Shown here one piece after another: positions 33,927 to 42,890 of a stretch of DNA of 64,000 nt. Position 1 is the stretch's first letter. Each line of letters opens with the position of its first letter. Source of the DNA: Lentibacillus siamensis (lineage in GTDB: Bacteria > Bacillota > Bacilli > Bacillales > Amphibacillaceae); assembly GCF_039522605.1 (NCBI RefSeq), contig NZ_BAAADS010000025.1, positions 186,001 through 250,000 on the forward strand, in the 5' to 3' direction. The notes under the pieces are model-generated. The model was not told the DNA's origin and did no database searches. It saw only the letters and a list, made by a program, of their open reading frames with translations. The position numbers were made by a program, and so were the translations under genes.

Positions 33927-36335
33927 CTACATCAATTGGTATGGCTGCATATCAACATGTATCTGCAAATCATTTTTCCGCATGTCTTCATCAAATTGGC
34001 GGATGACTTTTTTAATTGTTCTTCGTAAGTTCGGTTCACTCTTGTATTTTATCATGCATTGATAGCGATATCTATCCTTCATCCTGGCAATCGGTGACGG
34101 GGTTGGCCCCAATATAACCGTTCCATCTTCAACCTGTTGCTGGAGCAACTGTGCAATCCGCTGGGCAGTCTGAACGACCGTTACATGATTCTGGTGTGAA
34201 ACAGTGATTAATGTTAGAAACACATACGGCGGATATTGAAACGTTTTCCGTGTATTCATCTCAATCCGGTAAAACTGAACAAAATCATAATGGCTTGCCA
34301 GCTGAATACTGTAATGTTCCGGTGTGTACGTCTGGATAATTACTTCACCGGGAAGATCATGTCTGCCTGCTCTTCCGCTAACCTGTGTTAACAGCTGAAA
34401 TGTTTTTTCCGATGAGCGGAAATCCGGCAAATGCAGCATGGAATCGGCTGTCAAAACACCAGCCAATGTGACATTAGCAAAGTCCAGTCCCTTGGCAATC
34501 ATTTGTGTCCCGAGCAAAATATCTGCTTGTTTACTTACGAACTGATTCAACAGTTTTTCATGAGCTCCTTTTCCTCGGGTAGTATCCACGTCCATGCGGA
34601 TCACCCTCGCTTCGGGAATCAACTGCACCAACGATTCCTCAATCCGTTGGGTGCCTGTTCCAAAAAATCGAATCAGATCACTGTTACAGGATGGACAAAA
34701 AACAGGCATTGGCTCTTCGTAGGAACAATAATGACATTTTAACCGGTTGCTGTTTTTATGATATGTCAAGGCGATATCACAATGCGGACATTCCTTCACA
34801 TGACCACAGTCTCGACACATTACAAACGTTGAATACCCTCTCCGGTTCAACAAGAGGACAATCTGTTCACCCTTGGCTATCCGATGCTCCATCTTCTCTA
34901 TTAACGTTCTGGAAAACATCGACCGGTTTCCTTCATGCAGTTCATTTCGCATATCAACTATTTCTACATCAGGCATGTCTTTTTCATTGGTTCGTTTACG
35001 CAATGTAGCAAGCTTGTACACCCCTTTATGTGCACGTGCATACGATTCCAGTGTTGGTGTCGCACTGCCCAGCACCACCGGGCATTGATGGATTTCACCG
35101 CGATGGATTGCCACATCCCGTGCATGATAGCGTGGGTTATCTTCCTGCTTATAGCTGTTTTCATGTTCTTCATCGATAATAATAATGCCGATATTTTCAA
35201 ATGGGGCAAATATAGCTGATCTTGCTCCCACCACAACCTGAACCTCTTTCCGGTGAATTCGCCGCCATTCATCGTATTTTTCACCACTCGACAATGCGCT
35301 GTGCATAACGGCTACATTGGAACCGAATCTCCCTTTAAACCGCTTCACCATCTGCGGTGTCAGCGATATTTCCGGAACAAGCACAATTGCTTCTTTTCCC
35401 TGCTTGATTACATCCTGTATAGCCTGCAGATAAATTTCCGTCTTCCCGCTGCCGGTTACGCCATGGATAAGAAAGACATCATGCTGATTTTGCCTGATTG
35501 AGTTCCGGATTGGGGTGATTGCCTGCTGTTGTTCTTTCGTCAGCTCGAGTGCCTCTGTCTTTTCGAAGGTACTGTCTTCATATGGATTTCGGTATATTTC
35601 TTTTTTCGATGCAATAAGCAATTGTTTATCCAGCAAAGCTTTAATCACACTTCTAGTCGTCTTTAGCTTCTTAATAAGTATATTCTGTTCCACCTCATAT
35701 GGATTTTCAATAAAATATTGTAATAATTGCTGCTGTTTTTTGGCATTACCCGGCAACTCTTGGCATGCTTCTTCAAGGAGATGCGACTCGCGGTTCGGCT
35801 TTATCATAGTTACCTGTTTTTTGGTAACTCGTGACTTGACCAGGTAATTGACCGTAACATCGCCATCCTGAATTGCTTGCTGCACCTTAGAGTAGCTTAA
35901 GTTCGTATCTTCCAGTTCTTCATAGGGAACAAAATCACGTCCGGCAAAAAGTGATTCCAAGTCCTGTGAAAGTGTTTCATCGGTAAGCCGCTCCAATTCC
36001 TTCTTATACCGGGCTTTCAAAACCTGGGGCAGCATGACTTGAAAAGCGGTAATATAAAGACTGAGGGTCTCCTCTGCCAACCACTTCCCCAAATCCAGGA
36101 GTTCCCTGGTGAGGACAGGTGTCAGATCAAGCACCTCGTCAATTTCTTTTAACGAGTCAAAAGAAGATTCACTTGTTTGGCCGACTACAAAGCCCATTAT
36201 TTTTCGTGGTCCAAACGGCACAATCACCCGCATTCCAGGTACCAGAATGTCCGCATACTTTTCCGGAATTAAATAATCAAAAGTCTGATTAATCGAACTC
36301 GCTGGAACATCGACAATAACTTTTGCGATATTCAC
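33927..36335 (-). CDS. priA: Primosomal protein N' (replication restart helicase PriA)
   Basis: Superfamily 2 helicase of 802 aa that reloads the replisome at stalled forks. The N-terminal DNA-binding region is followed by the helicase core with Walker A GVTGSGKTEIYLQA, DEEHENSYKQ and GSATPTLESYARA. A zinc-binding insert has the cysteine pairs CRDCGHVKECPHCD and CHYCSYEEPMPVFCPSC. The start overlaps the coaBC stop by four bases. Confidence 0.96.
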   Translation of the reverse strand: MNIAKVIVDVPASSINQTFDYLIPEKYADILVPGMRVIVPFGPRKIMGFVVGQTSESSFDSLKEIDEVLDLTPVLTRELLDLGKWLAEETLSLYITAFQVMLPQVLKARYKKELERLTDETLSQDLESLFAGRDFVPYEELEDTNLSYSKVQQAIQDGDVTVNYLVKSRVTKKQVTMIKPNRESHLLEEACQELPGNAKKQQQLLQYFIENPYEVEQNILIKKLKTTRSVIKALLDKQLLIASKKEIYRNPYEDSTFEKTEALELTKEQQQAITPIRNSIRQNQHDVFLIHGVTGSGKTEIYLQAIQDVIKQGKEAIVLVPEISLTPQMVKRFKGRFGSNVAVMHSALSSGEKYDEWRRIHRKEVQVVVGARSAIFAPFENIGIIIIDEEHENSYKQEDNPRYHARDVAIHRGEIHQCPVVLGSATPTLESYARAHKGVYKLATLRKRTNEKDMPDVEIVDMRNELHEGNRSMFSRTLIEKMEHRIAKGEQIVLLLNRRGYSTFVMCRDCGHVKECPHCDIALTYHKNSNRLKCHYCSYEEPMPVFCPSCNSDLIRFFGTGTQRIEESLVQLIPEARVIRMDVDTTRGKGAHEKLLNQFVSKQADILLGTQMIAKGLDFANVTLAGVLTADSMLHLPDFRSSEKTFQLLTQVSGRAGRHDLPGEVIIQTYTPEHYSIQLASHYDFVQFYRIEMNTRKTFQYPPYVFLTLITVSHQNHVTVVQTAQRIAQLLQQQVEDGTVILGPTPSPIARMKDRYRYQCMIKYKSEPNLRRTIKKVIRQFDEDMRKNDLQIHVDMQPYQLM

Positions 36336-37540
36336 GATGATTCACCCTTCAAATCCTGGGCAATGAAGTTCAAAATATTACCTGCGATATCCTGTTTGGA
36401 AGCCAGTTCCAGTTCTTCTGTCCGATTATGTTTATTGACATATGTGACAACATTCGTATCGCCACTGAAGCCTGCACCATCAGCCGCCACATTGTTAACG
36501 ACAATGGCATCAAGGTTTTTCTTCTGCAGCTTCTCTTTTCCAGATTCCAATGGTCTGGATGTTTCAGCGGCAAATCCAACCAAAAACTGATTTTCTTTTT
36601 TATCGCCGAGTGCCTGTAAAATATCTTTCGTACGTTCCATCTCAATCTTCCAGTCATCTGACTGTTTTTTCTTTTTCTCGGTAAATGTTTCCTTTGGTCT
36701 GTAATCAGCGACTGCAGCAGCTTTAATCACGATATCACTTTCACCATAATGACTCAGCATCTCATCGTACATTTCTGCGGCAGTCGTAACATTTATTCGC
36801 TGAATATTTTTGTTAGAAGTCTCCAAATTCCCGGGACCAGCCACCAGTGTAACATCCGCTCCCATATTGGCGGCAGCTTCTGCAAGCGCAAAACCCATTT
36901 TCCCTGATGATCGATTCGTAAAAAAGCGGACAGGATCAATTTTTTCCCGTGTAGGGCCAGCTGAAACAAGCACTTTTTTTCCAGTATACATCCGATTATC
37001 GGTCTGATGATTCGCAACGACTTCGATGATACTTTCCGGTTCCTCGAGACGACCCTTGCCAACATATCCGCATGCAAGATACCCGGCACCGGGCTCGATA
37101 AAATGATATCCCCACGACTCCAGTTTTTTCATGTTGTCCATCACCGCATTATGTGCATACATATGAACATTCATCGCCGGTGCGATATAGACACTTGCCT
37201 GGGTTGCAAGCATGATGGTCGACAGCATATCATCAGAAATCCCATTGGCTATTTTGCCGATAATATTAGCAGTAGCTGGTGCAATTAATACGATATCCGC
37301 CCAATCAGCAACATCAATATGAGCAATTTTTCCAGGATCCTTTTCATCAAATGTGTCGGTGTATACAGGATTACGTGAAAGAGCCTGAAACGTCAATGGT
37401 GACACAAATTCGGTTGCATTTTTTGTCATGACCACCTTTACATTTGCACCTTGCTGCGTCAATTTACTCGTTAACGCACATGCCTTGTATGCCGCAATAC
37501 CTCCAGAAACACCCAATAATACATTTTTATTCAGAACCAT
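36332..37540 (-). CDS. coaBC: Phosphopantothenoylcysteine synthetase/decarboxylase CoaBC
   Basis: Bifunctional enzyme of 402 aa making 4'-phosphopantetheine for coenzyme A. The N-terminal flavin-dependent decarboxylase (CoaC, about 1-180) has GVSGGIAAYKA, APATANIIGKIANGISDDML and PAMNVHMY. The C-terminal CTP-dependent synthetase (CoaB) has VSAGPTREKIDPVRFFTNRSSGKMGFALAEAA. A terminator and repeat copy B separate it from rpoZ, so it may rely on read-through. Confidence 0.95.
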   Translation of the reverse strand: MVLNKNVLLGVSGGIAAYKACALTSKLTQQGANVKVVMTKNATEFVSPLTFQALSRNPVYTDTFDEKDPGKIAHIDVADWADIVLIAPATANIIGKIANGISDDMLSTIMLATQASVYIAPAMNVHMYAHNAVMDNMKKLESWGYHFIEPGAGYLACGYVGKGRLEEPESIIEVVANHQTDNRMYTGKKVLVSAGPTREKIDPVRFFTNRSSGKMGFALAEAAANMGADVTLVAGPGNLETSNKNIQRINVTTAAEMYDEMLSHYGESDIVIKAAAVADYRPKETFTEKKKKQSDDWKIEMERTKDILQALGDKKENQFLVGFAAETSRPLESGKEKLQKKNLDAIVVNNVAADGAGFSGDTNVVTYVNKHNRTEELELASKQDIAGNILNFIAQDLKGESS

Positions 37541-37629
37541 GTTCCATACCTCCTGCTGTACCCCTCTATTTAAGAGATTCGCATTTCTGTCAGCGAAAAC
37601 TGCTTTTATTTATTTCTCTCAATTACCTG

Positions 37630-37724
37630 GAAAACTTGGTTGTCGCAAAGCTTTCAGGTGACAGTCATCATTGCACTTATGCAGCAAGAAAAGTTTTTTA
37701 CTTTTCTTAACTGCTAAAGAAAAC
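37630..37724 (+). repeat. Two-hairpin dispersed repeat, copy B
   Basis: On the plus strand GGTTGTCGC pairs with GTGACAGTC through three G-U pairs around a loop, then AAGAAAAGT pairs with ACTTTTCTT. Despite several base changes from copy C both stems remain, if G-U pairs are allowed. The element abuts the T-rich tract of the rpoZ terminator. Confidence 0.85.
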
Positions 37725-37751
37725 CCTCGCAACAAATAAATCAGCGAGGGT
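37725..37751 (-). terminator. Intrinsic terminator after rpoZ
   Basis: On the minus strand ACCCTCGC pairs with GCGAGGGT (8 bp) around a loop of short A/T text, followed by TTTTCTTT. It directly abuts repeat copy B. Confidence 0.7.
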
Positions 37752-37759
37752 CCCTCTTC

Positions 37760-37963
37760 TTACTTCATATCTTCTTTTACTTCCAATTTCTCAGCAATTA
37801 CTTCTTCCAGTGCCTTGCCGACATACTTATGTGATTTTGGGTTTTCAACCAATGGTTTTTCGGTCTCACGTATTTGGCGGGCACGTCTGGCTGATAATGT
37901 TACCAATGTGTACTTAGAATTGATTTTTTCCAGTAATTCGTCAATTGACGGCTCCAACATCAT
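37760..37963 (-). CDS. rpoZ: RNA polymerase omega subunit
   Basis: Small RNA polymerase subunit of 67 aa that aids core assembly. The sequence MMLEPSIDELLEKINSKYTLVTLSARRARQI matches the family. Two consecutive ATG codons are possible starts; GGAGG is about 10 nt before the first. It overlaps the gmk stop by four bases. The standard gmk-rpoZ-coaBC order is kept. Confidence 0.95.
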   Translation of the reverse strand: MMLEPSIDELLEKINSKYTLVTLSARRARQIRETEKPLVENPKSHKYVGKALEEVIAEKLEVKEDMK

Positions 37964-38580
37964 GATAATTCATCCTCCAATAATTTTTTGTATTGTTTGG
38001 CAATGCGATCACGCCTGCAATGCTCACTCTGAATAATGGCCGTTACTTTTGTTACAGCATGCTCCACATGATCATTTACAACAACATAATCATATGCATC
38101 CATCATCTCTATTTCATTTCTAGCTTCCTTTAAACGACCCAAAACTTTTTCCTGGGATTCCGTACCCCTGTTGACAATGCGATTTTTCAATTCTTCAAGG
38201 CTTGGCGGAAAGAGAAAGATAAACACTCCCTCAGGAAAATTTTCCTTAACTTGCATTGCTCCCTGCACTTCAATTTCCAGAAATACATCATGTCCGGCTG
38301 CAAGTGTCTCCTCGACATACTTCCTTGGAGTCCCATAATAATTATTGACAAATTGAGCATATTCCAACAGCTGATTTTCTTCAATCAATTTTTCAAATTC
38401 TTCCCTGGTCTTGTAGAAATAATCAACACCATCTTTTTCACCAGGGCGTTTTTCCCTCGTGGTCATGGATATCGAGTATTTTAGATCATTCTCCTGTTCG
38501 AACAGCTCCCGCCTGACCGTTCCTTTGCCGACACCGGACGGCCCGGAAAGAATAAATAAAATTCCCTTTTCCTCTATCAA
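37960..38580 (-). CDS. gmk: Guanylate kinase
   Basis: Phosphorylates GMP to GDP with ATP; 206 aa. The P-loop GPSGVGKGTV lies at about 13-22; YYGTPRKYVEETLAAGHDVFLEIEVQGA contains GMP-binding residues. In Bacillus this enzyme is a target of (p)ppGpp (family knowledge). It starts 15 bp after remA and overlaps rpoZ by four bases. Confidence 0.96.
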   Translation of the reverse strand: MIEEKGILFILSGPSGVGKGTVRRELFEQENDLKYSISMTTREKRPGEKDGVDYFYKTREEFEKLIEENQLLEYAQFVNNYYGTPRKYVEETLAAGHDVFLEIEVQGAMQVKENFPEGVFIFLFPPSLEELKNRIVNRGTESQEKVLGRLKEARNEIEMMDAYDYVVVNDHVEHAVTKVTAIIQSEHCRRDRIAKQYKKLLEDELS

Positions 38581-38595
38581 AACAGTTCCTCCTAT

Positions 38596-38856
38596 TTATT
38601 CATCTGAAATTTCTTCATGACTTAATACGCGTTGTCCAACAGTCTCAGGCTGTACTGCAGATAGTACGACATGATCACTGTCGGTAATGATGACAGCCCT
38701 TGTGCGTCGTCCATACGTTGCATCTACCAGTTTATTATTATCCCGGGCCACTGTTATGATTCGTTTAATTGGTGCAGACTCCGGTGAAACGATGGAAATA
38801 ACCCGATTGGCAGAAACAACATTGCCAAATCCTATATTTATTAATCGTAAACTCAA
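38596..38856 (-). CDS. remA: Extracellular matrix regulator RemA (YlzA)
   Basis: DNA-binding protein of 86 aa that activates biofilm-matrix and osmoprotection genes in B. subtilis. NIGFGNVVSANRVISIVSPESAPIKRII and DATYGRRTRAVIITDSDHVVLSAVQPETV match the family closely. The start is TTG at 38856, with GGGGGAG upstream; no ATG lies in this position. The yloC-remA-gmk order is conserved. Confidence 0.94.
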   Translation of the reverse strand: MSLRLINIGFGNVVSANRVISIVSPESAPIKRIITVARDNNKLVDATYGRRTRAVIITDSDHVVLSAVQPETVGQRVLSHEEISDE

Positions 38857-38925
38857 ATTTGCTCCCCCTTATTTGTCTAACTTGTAAGTAATTTTCCCAT
38901 AGATTTATATATAATTAATACGACT

Positions 38926-38955
38926 ATTATAAGTTTAATGGCTTGCAAAAAACAA
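38926..38955 (-). promoter_or_regulatory. Promoter for remA-gmk-rpoZ
   Basis: On the minus strand TTGTTT (38950-38955) and a perfect TATAAT (38926-38931) with 18-bp spacing, 70 bp before the remA start. Confidence 0.6.
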
Positions 38956-38959
38956 GTAA

Positions 38960-39841
38960 TTACTCTATATTTTGCACTTGTTCTTTCATTTTTTCTATAT
39001 TGCTCTTCAATGATACAATTTGTTTCCCTATTTTAGGGTCAGTGGATTTGGACCCTATCGTATTTGCTTCCCGATGCATTTCCTGAATGATAAAATCTAG
39101 CTTTCTGCCCATTGCCTCTTGCTGATAAGTAATTTCAAGAAAATGACTGACATGACTCATTAACCTAGTAGTCTCCTCTGATATATCCCCTTTCTCCGCC
39201 AACAATGCAATTTCCTGATGCATACGCGCCCGATCGACCACTTTGTTGTCCTCGATATAATATTGCAGACGTTCCTGGATCCTGTCATGGTACTCCATCG
39301 TTACTGTTTCCCGGAGTGATTGCAGATGATGCACCGTCTCCTCTATTACGTTGCTCCGATTCTGCAAATCATGGAAAAGAAACTCTCCTTCTTTTGTACG
39401 CATATCCACCATTCTTTCACACGCATGGTGGACACCTGTCAGAACTATTTCAGATATCGCGTCCGTTTCCATCTCAACTTCCTGAACCGTCATAAGATCC
39501 GGAATCATTGTCATGACAGAAGCAGGAATCGTACCTTCTAAATCATACTGCTGTTTTGCCCGGTCAAAATGTTCCATGTATTGTGCCAGCATGTTCCAGT
39601 CGGTTTTCAATTCTTTTTGAATCATTCCATCTCCGTCTATCTGGATGTAGATGTCCACATGTCCACGCTGAACATAGGTGCGCATCACTTTTTTTATTTT
39701 GTCCTCCAGAAACAAAATGGTGCGGGGCAGTTTCACCGCAACATCCAAAAAACGGTGGTTCACACTCCTGACTTCGATGGTTACTGTGGTATCACCCTTA
39801 TGTATTACATCTTTTCCGTACCCGGTCATACTTCTTACCAT
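38960..39841 (-). CDS. yloC: YicC/YloC family endoribonuclease
   Basis: Protein of 293 aa of the YicC-like family; members are now known as endoribonucleases. It has the start VRSMTGYG, the N-terminal segment TIEVRSVNHRFLDVAVKLPR and the acidic C-terminal segment GRKLDFIIQEMHREANTIGSKS of the DUF1732 region. I prefer the ATG at 39841 because it matches the family N-terminus; GTG at 39850 and ATG at 39847 are alternatives, and no site has a strong ribosome-binding sequence. Confidence 0.9.
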   Translation of the reverse strand: MVRSMTGYGKDVIHKGDTTVTIEVRSVNHRFLDVAVKLPRTILFLEDKIKKVMRTYVQRGHVDIYIQIDGDGMIQKELKTDWNMLAQYMEHFDRAKQQYDLEGTIPASVMTMIPDLMTVQEVEMETDAISEIVLTGVHHACERMVDMRTKEGEFLFHDLQNRSNVIEETVHHLQSLRETVTMEYHDRIQERLQYYIEDNKVVDRARMHQEIALLAEKGDISEETTRLMSHVSHFLEITYQQEAMGRKLDFIIQEMHREANTIGSKSTDPKIGKQIVSLKSNIEKMKEQVQNIE

Positions 39842-39896
39842 ATCCATCACATCCGTTGCCTGATTAATTGACCTTACTATTATAGCAACAATTGAA

Positions 39897-39940
39897 CATT
39901 ATAAAAACCCTTCATTCGTTGCAGAAGGGTTTTTATAATG
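39897..39940 (-). terminator. Intrinsic terminator after the Ca2+ ATPase gene
   Basis: A perfect 17-bp inverted repeat (39897-39913 with 39924-39940; core AAAACCCTTC) and a 10-nt loop, with a T-run in the stem's 3' arm on the minus strand. Confidence 0.88.
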
Positions 39941-39947
39941 CTTATAT

Positions 39948-42602
39948 TTACTTTTTGGTAAATCCAAACAGAACTGTCGGCAGAGAGCTCAACACCAGGA
40001 TGAGCATCCAATCTCGAATTCCTAGAAAGGTAGTATGGAAGATTGGCTGCAGCGGCTCCCAATAAATCACGCCAAGCAATAGAATCAGGGAAGACAGCAC
40101 CGCCAGCACCAGATATATATTCTGAAATGGATTCCGGGCAAAAACCGATTTTTCACTACGGCAGTCAAACACATGAATGAGTTGTGCCATTACCAATGTC
40201 GTGAAGGCCACTGTCTGCCCATACACCAATGACTCCTCTGTACCCTGATATGTCAACATAAATGATGCAAGTGTAATAACACCAATCAAAATTCCCCGGC
40301 TGACTATTTTAAAGCCAAGCCCACGCGAAAAGATGCCTTCCCTTGGATTTCGCGGTCCTCGTTTCATGACATCATCCTCGGACTGATCCAAACCCAGCGC
40401 CATTGCAGGCAGTCCGTCGGTCACCAGGTTAACCCATAAAATCTGAACAGGTACAAGCGGCAATGGTAACGCTAACAGCATCGCAAACAACATGACGAGT
40501 ATTTCACCAACATTTGAAGCAAGCAAATACCGGATAAACTTACGAATATTTTCATATATGTTTCTGCCTTCAATAATGGCATCTTTTATGGTGGTAAAAT
40601 TATCATCCATTAATATTAATGAGGATGCTTCCTTGGTCACATCGGTGCCGGTCCGACCCATACTGATACCGATATCACTGGCTTTTATGGCAGGTGCATC
40701 ATTCACACCGTCCCCTGTCATAGCAGCGACATGTCCATTTTCCTGATAAGCCTTCACGATTTTCAGCTTATGCTCCGGTGTCACCCGGGCGAAAACTGAT
40801 ACATCATCAATTACTTCCCGGAGATCGGAAATAGACATTTGATTAAGCTGATAACCATTTAATACCATGCCGCCAGCAGGAAGTATATTCAGATTTTCGG
40901 CAATTGCACGTGCGGTTTTTTCATGATCTCCAGTAATCATAACCGTTTTTATTCCGGCCTCACGACACTCATTTACTGCAGCTTTCACTTCTTTTCTCGG
41001 CGGGTCCATCATTCCATATAATCCGACAAATGTTAATTCGTTTTCCAGCACAGCCGCATCTGCATCACCATCATCAGGAAGAGGCTTCATCGCGATGGCA
41101 ATAGTTCGCAGTGCATTCTGTGCCATGCCGTTAATCGCATTCTCAACCGTTTGTTTATCTGTTGTGCGCATCATTTTTCGACCGTCTTCACTCAAATAAA
41201 AATCCGAACGGGGAAGCAATACTTCCGGTGCACCCTTCGTTATTAAAAACCGCATTTTATTCTCATCTTCAATGATCATGCTCATTCGTTTGCGGGTGGA
41301 ATCAAACGGGATCTCCTTCACAACTTTATACTGATCATGCAGTACATGCGAAAGACCGAACTTTCTGGCAGCAACCAACAAAGCACCATCTGTCGGATCT
41401 CCATCGATATTGTATTTTCCCTTTCTCAGTTGCAGTGACGCGTTGTTGCAAAGCATCCCATATAAGAGCATGGAATTTAAATTGGGAAAATCCCGATCCA
41501 CTTTTTTATCATTGAGAAAATAATCCCCTTGAACCGAATAACCGTTCCCAGTTACATACAGATGCTTGCCATTTACATATAGTTCTTTCACCGTCATTTG
41601 GTTTTCGGTCAATGTCCCTGTTTTGTCGGAACAAATAACCGATGCACACCCAAGCGTTTCAACTGCAGAAAGCTTTCGGACAATCGCTTTTTTTCTGATC
41701 ATCCGCTGCACACCCAACGAAAGTGCGACTGTTACGATTGCCGGCAGCCCTTCCGGTATCGCAGCAACTGCCAATGATACCCCCGCCAGGAACATGTTAT
41801 AAATCGGATGCCCCTGATATACACCGACAACAACAACTAATGCCGTCAAAATTAATGCTGCAAAAATAAGGATTTTTCCAAGCTCTGCAAGTTTCCGCTC
41901 CAACGGCGTAATTGTTTTAGTTGTCCCTGTCATGAGTGATGCAATTTGTCCCATCACCGTGTTCATGCCGGTCCCAACAACAATGCCGACTCCGGACCCC
42001 CGGGTTACCAAAGTTCCCATAAAACCCATATTCACCTGATCCTGTGCATCAAGTCCGTCTTTTCTAATAGCAGATGCATGTTTCATTACCGGAAGGGATT
42101 CCCCGGTTAACGCTGATTCCTCGGTTTCCATACTGTTTGACTTGGTGAGCCTTAAATCAGCAGGAATCCGGTCACCACTGTTAATTCGAACCACATCCCC
42201 GACCACAACATCACCGGAAGGGATTTTTACCCACTCGCCTTCACGCATGACGCTGGCCACAGGCGCGGACATTTCTTTCAATTTTGCCAGAGACTTTTCC
42301 GCTTTTTGTTCCTGAAAATAACCAAGAAATCCGTTTACCAAAACGATTACCATAATTGCTATCGCATCCACATATTCTCCAAGTACTCCTGCAATCAATG
42401 TTGCAGCAAGCAGGACAAGCACCATAAAATCCTGGAACTGCTTCAAAAAAATCAACCATCGGGAGACTTCCTTTTCTGTTAGCAGTTTATTTGCACCAAA
42501 TTCCTTCCTGCGCTTGTCCACCTGTTTTGCTTTAAGGCCTGCTCCTGTTGTAACATGTAGTTTTTGTTCAACCGTTTCTGCGTCCAACTGATACCAATTC
42601 AT
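39948..42602 (-). CDS. yloB: P-type Ca2+-transporting ATPase
   Basis: Membrane cation pump of 884 aa, P2A type, related to B. subtilis YloB. It has an N-terminal cation-ATPase segment, the PEGL motif (AAIPEGLPAIV), the phosphorylation site CSDKTGTLTENQM, the nucleotide-binding KGAPEVL and the hinge MTGDGVNDAPA. About ten membrane segments fit the family. Calcium as substrate follows from the family. GGAGG precedes the ATG. It is divergent from rqcH and ends at a strong terminator. Confidence 0.93.
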   Translation of the reverse strand: MNWYQLDAETVEQKLHVTTGAGLKAKQVDKRRKEFGANKLLTEKEVSRWLIFLKQFQDFMVLVLLAATLIAGVLGEYVDAIAIMVIVLVNGFLGYFQEQKAEKSLAKLKEMSAPVASVMREGEWVKIPSGDVVVGDVVRINSGDRIPADLRLTKSNSMETEESALTGESLPVMKHASAIRKDGLDAQDQVNMGFMGTLVTRGSGVGIVVGTGMNTVMGQIASLMTGTTKTITPLERKLAELGKILIFAALILTALVVVVGVYQGHPIYNMFLAGVSLAVAAIPEGLPAIVTVALSLGVQRMIRKKAIVRKLSAVETLGCASVICSDKTGTLTENQMTVKELYVNGKHLYVTGNGYSVQGDYFLNDKKVDRDFPNLNSMLLYGMLCNNASLQLRKGKYNIDGDPTDGALLVAARKFGLSHVLHDQYKVVKEIPFDSTRKRMSMIIEDENKMRFLITKGAPEVLLPRSDFYLSEDGRKMMRTTDKQTVENAINGMAQNALRTIAIAMKPLPDDGDADAAVLENELTFVGLYGMMDPPRKEVKAAVNECREAGIKTVMITGDHEKTARAIAENLNILPAGGMVLNGYQLNQMSISDLREVIDDVSVFARVTPEHKLKIVKAYQENGHVAAMTGDGVNDAPAIKASDIGISMGRTGTDVTKEASSLILMDDNFTTIKDAIIEGRNIYENIRKFIRYLLASNVGEILVMLFAMLLALPLPLVPVQILWVNLVTDGLPAMALGLDQSEDDVMKRGPRNPREGIFSRGLGFKIVSRGILIGVITLASFMLTYQGTEESLVYGQTVAFTTLVMAQLIHVFDCRSEKSVFARNPFQNIYLVLAVLSSLILLLGVIYWEPLQPIFHTTFLGIRDWMLILVLSSLPTVLFGFTKK

Positions 42603-42818
42603 AGTTCATTCCTCCATATCCATCCTGATACGATCGAAAACAAATCTCTATAACAATAACTATGCAGACATGTCCCAAATAATGCTATAATTGGTAGAAA
42701 AGCAATGGAGCATGGTTTTTGCCGTATGAAAGGTATCCGCCACGAATTGTTTGCGGTTGATATTTTCGTTTTACGAATGATAACTGGCCTTATACAATCG
42801 ATATATGGTTCTATATAG

Positions 42819-42847
42819 TTGAAACCAGAGTATAACGATAATTTAAT
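42819..42847 (+). promoter_or_regulatory. Possible promoter for rqcH
   Basis: TTGAAA (42819-42824) with TTTAAT 17 bp downstream (42842-42847). The 288-bp divergent gap with yloB otherwise holds AT-rich sequence and no other supported feature; a yloB promoter is expected there but I cannot place it with confidence. Confidence 0.4.
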
Positions 42848-42890
42848 ATAGCTATTGCAGTAAATAAATATGGAATTTTGAGGTGATTAA

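Noticed and set aside
38848..38856. An ATG start for remA
   Set aside because: No ATG lies in the right place; TTG at 38856 follows GGGGGAG and gives the family N-terminus.
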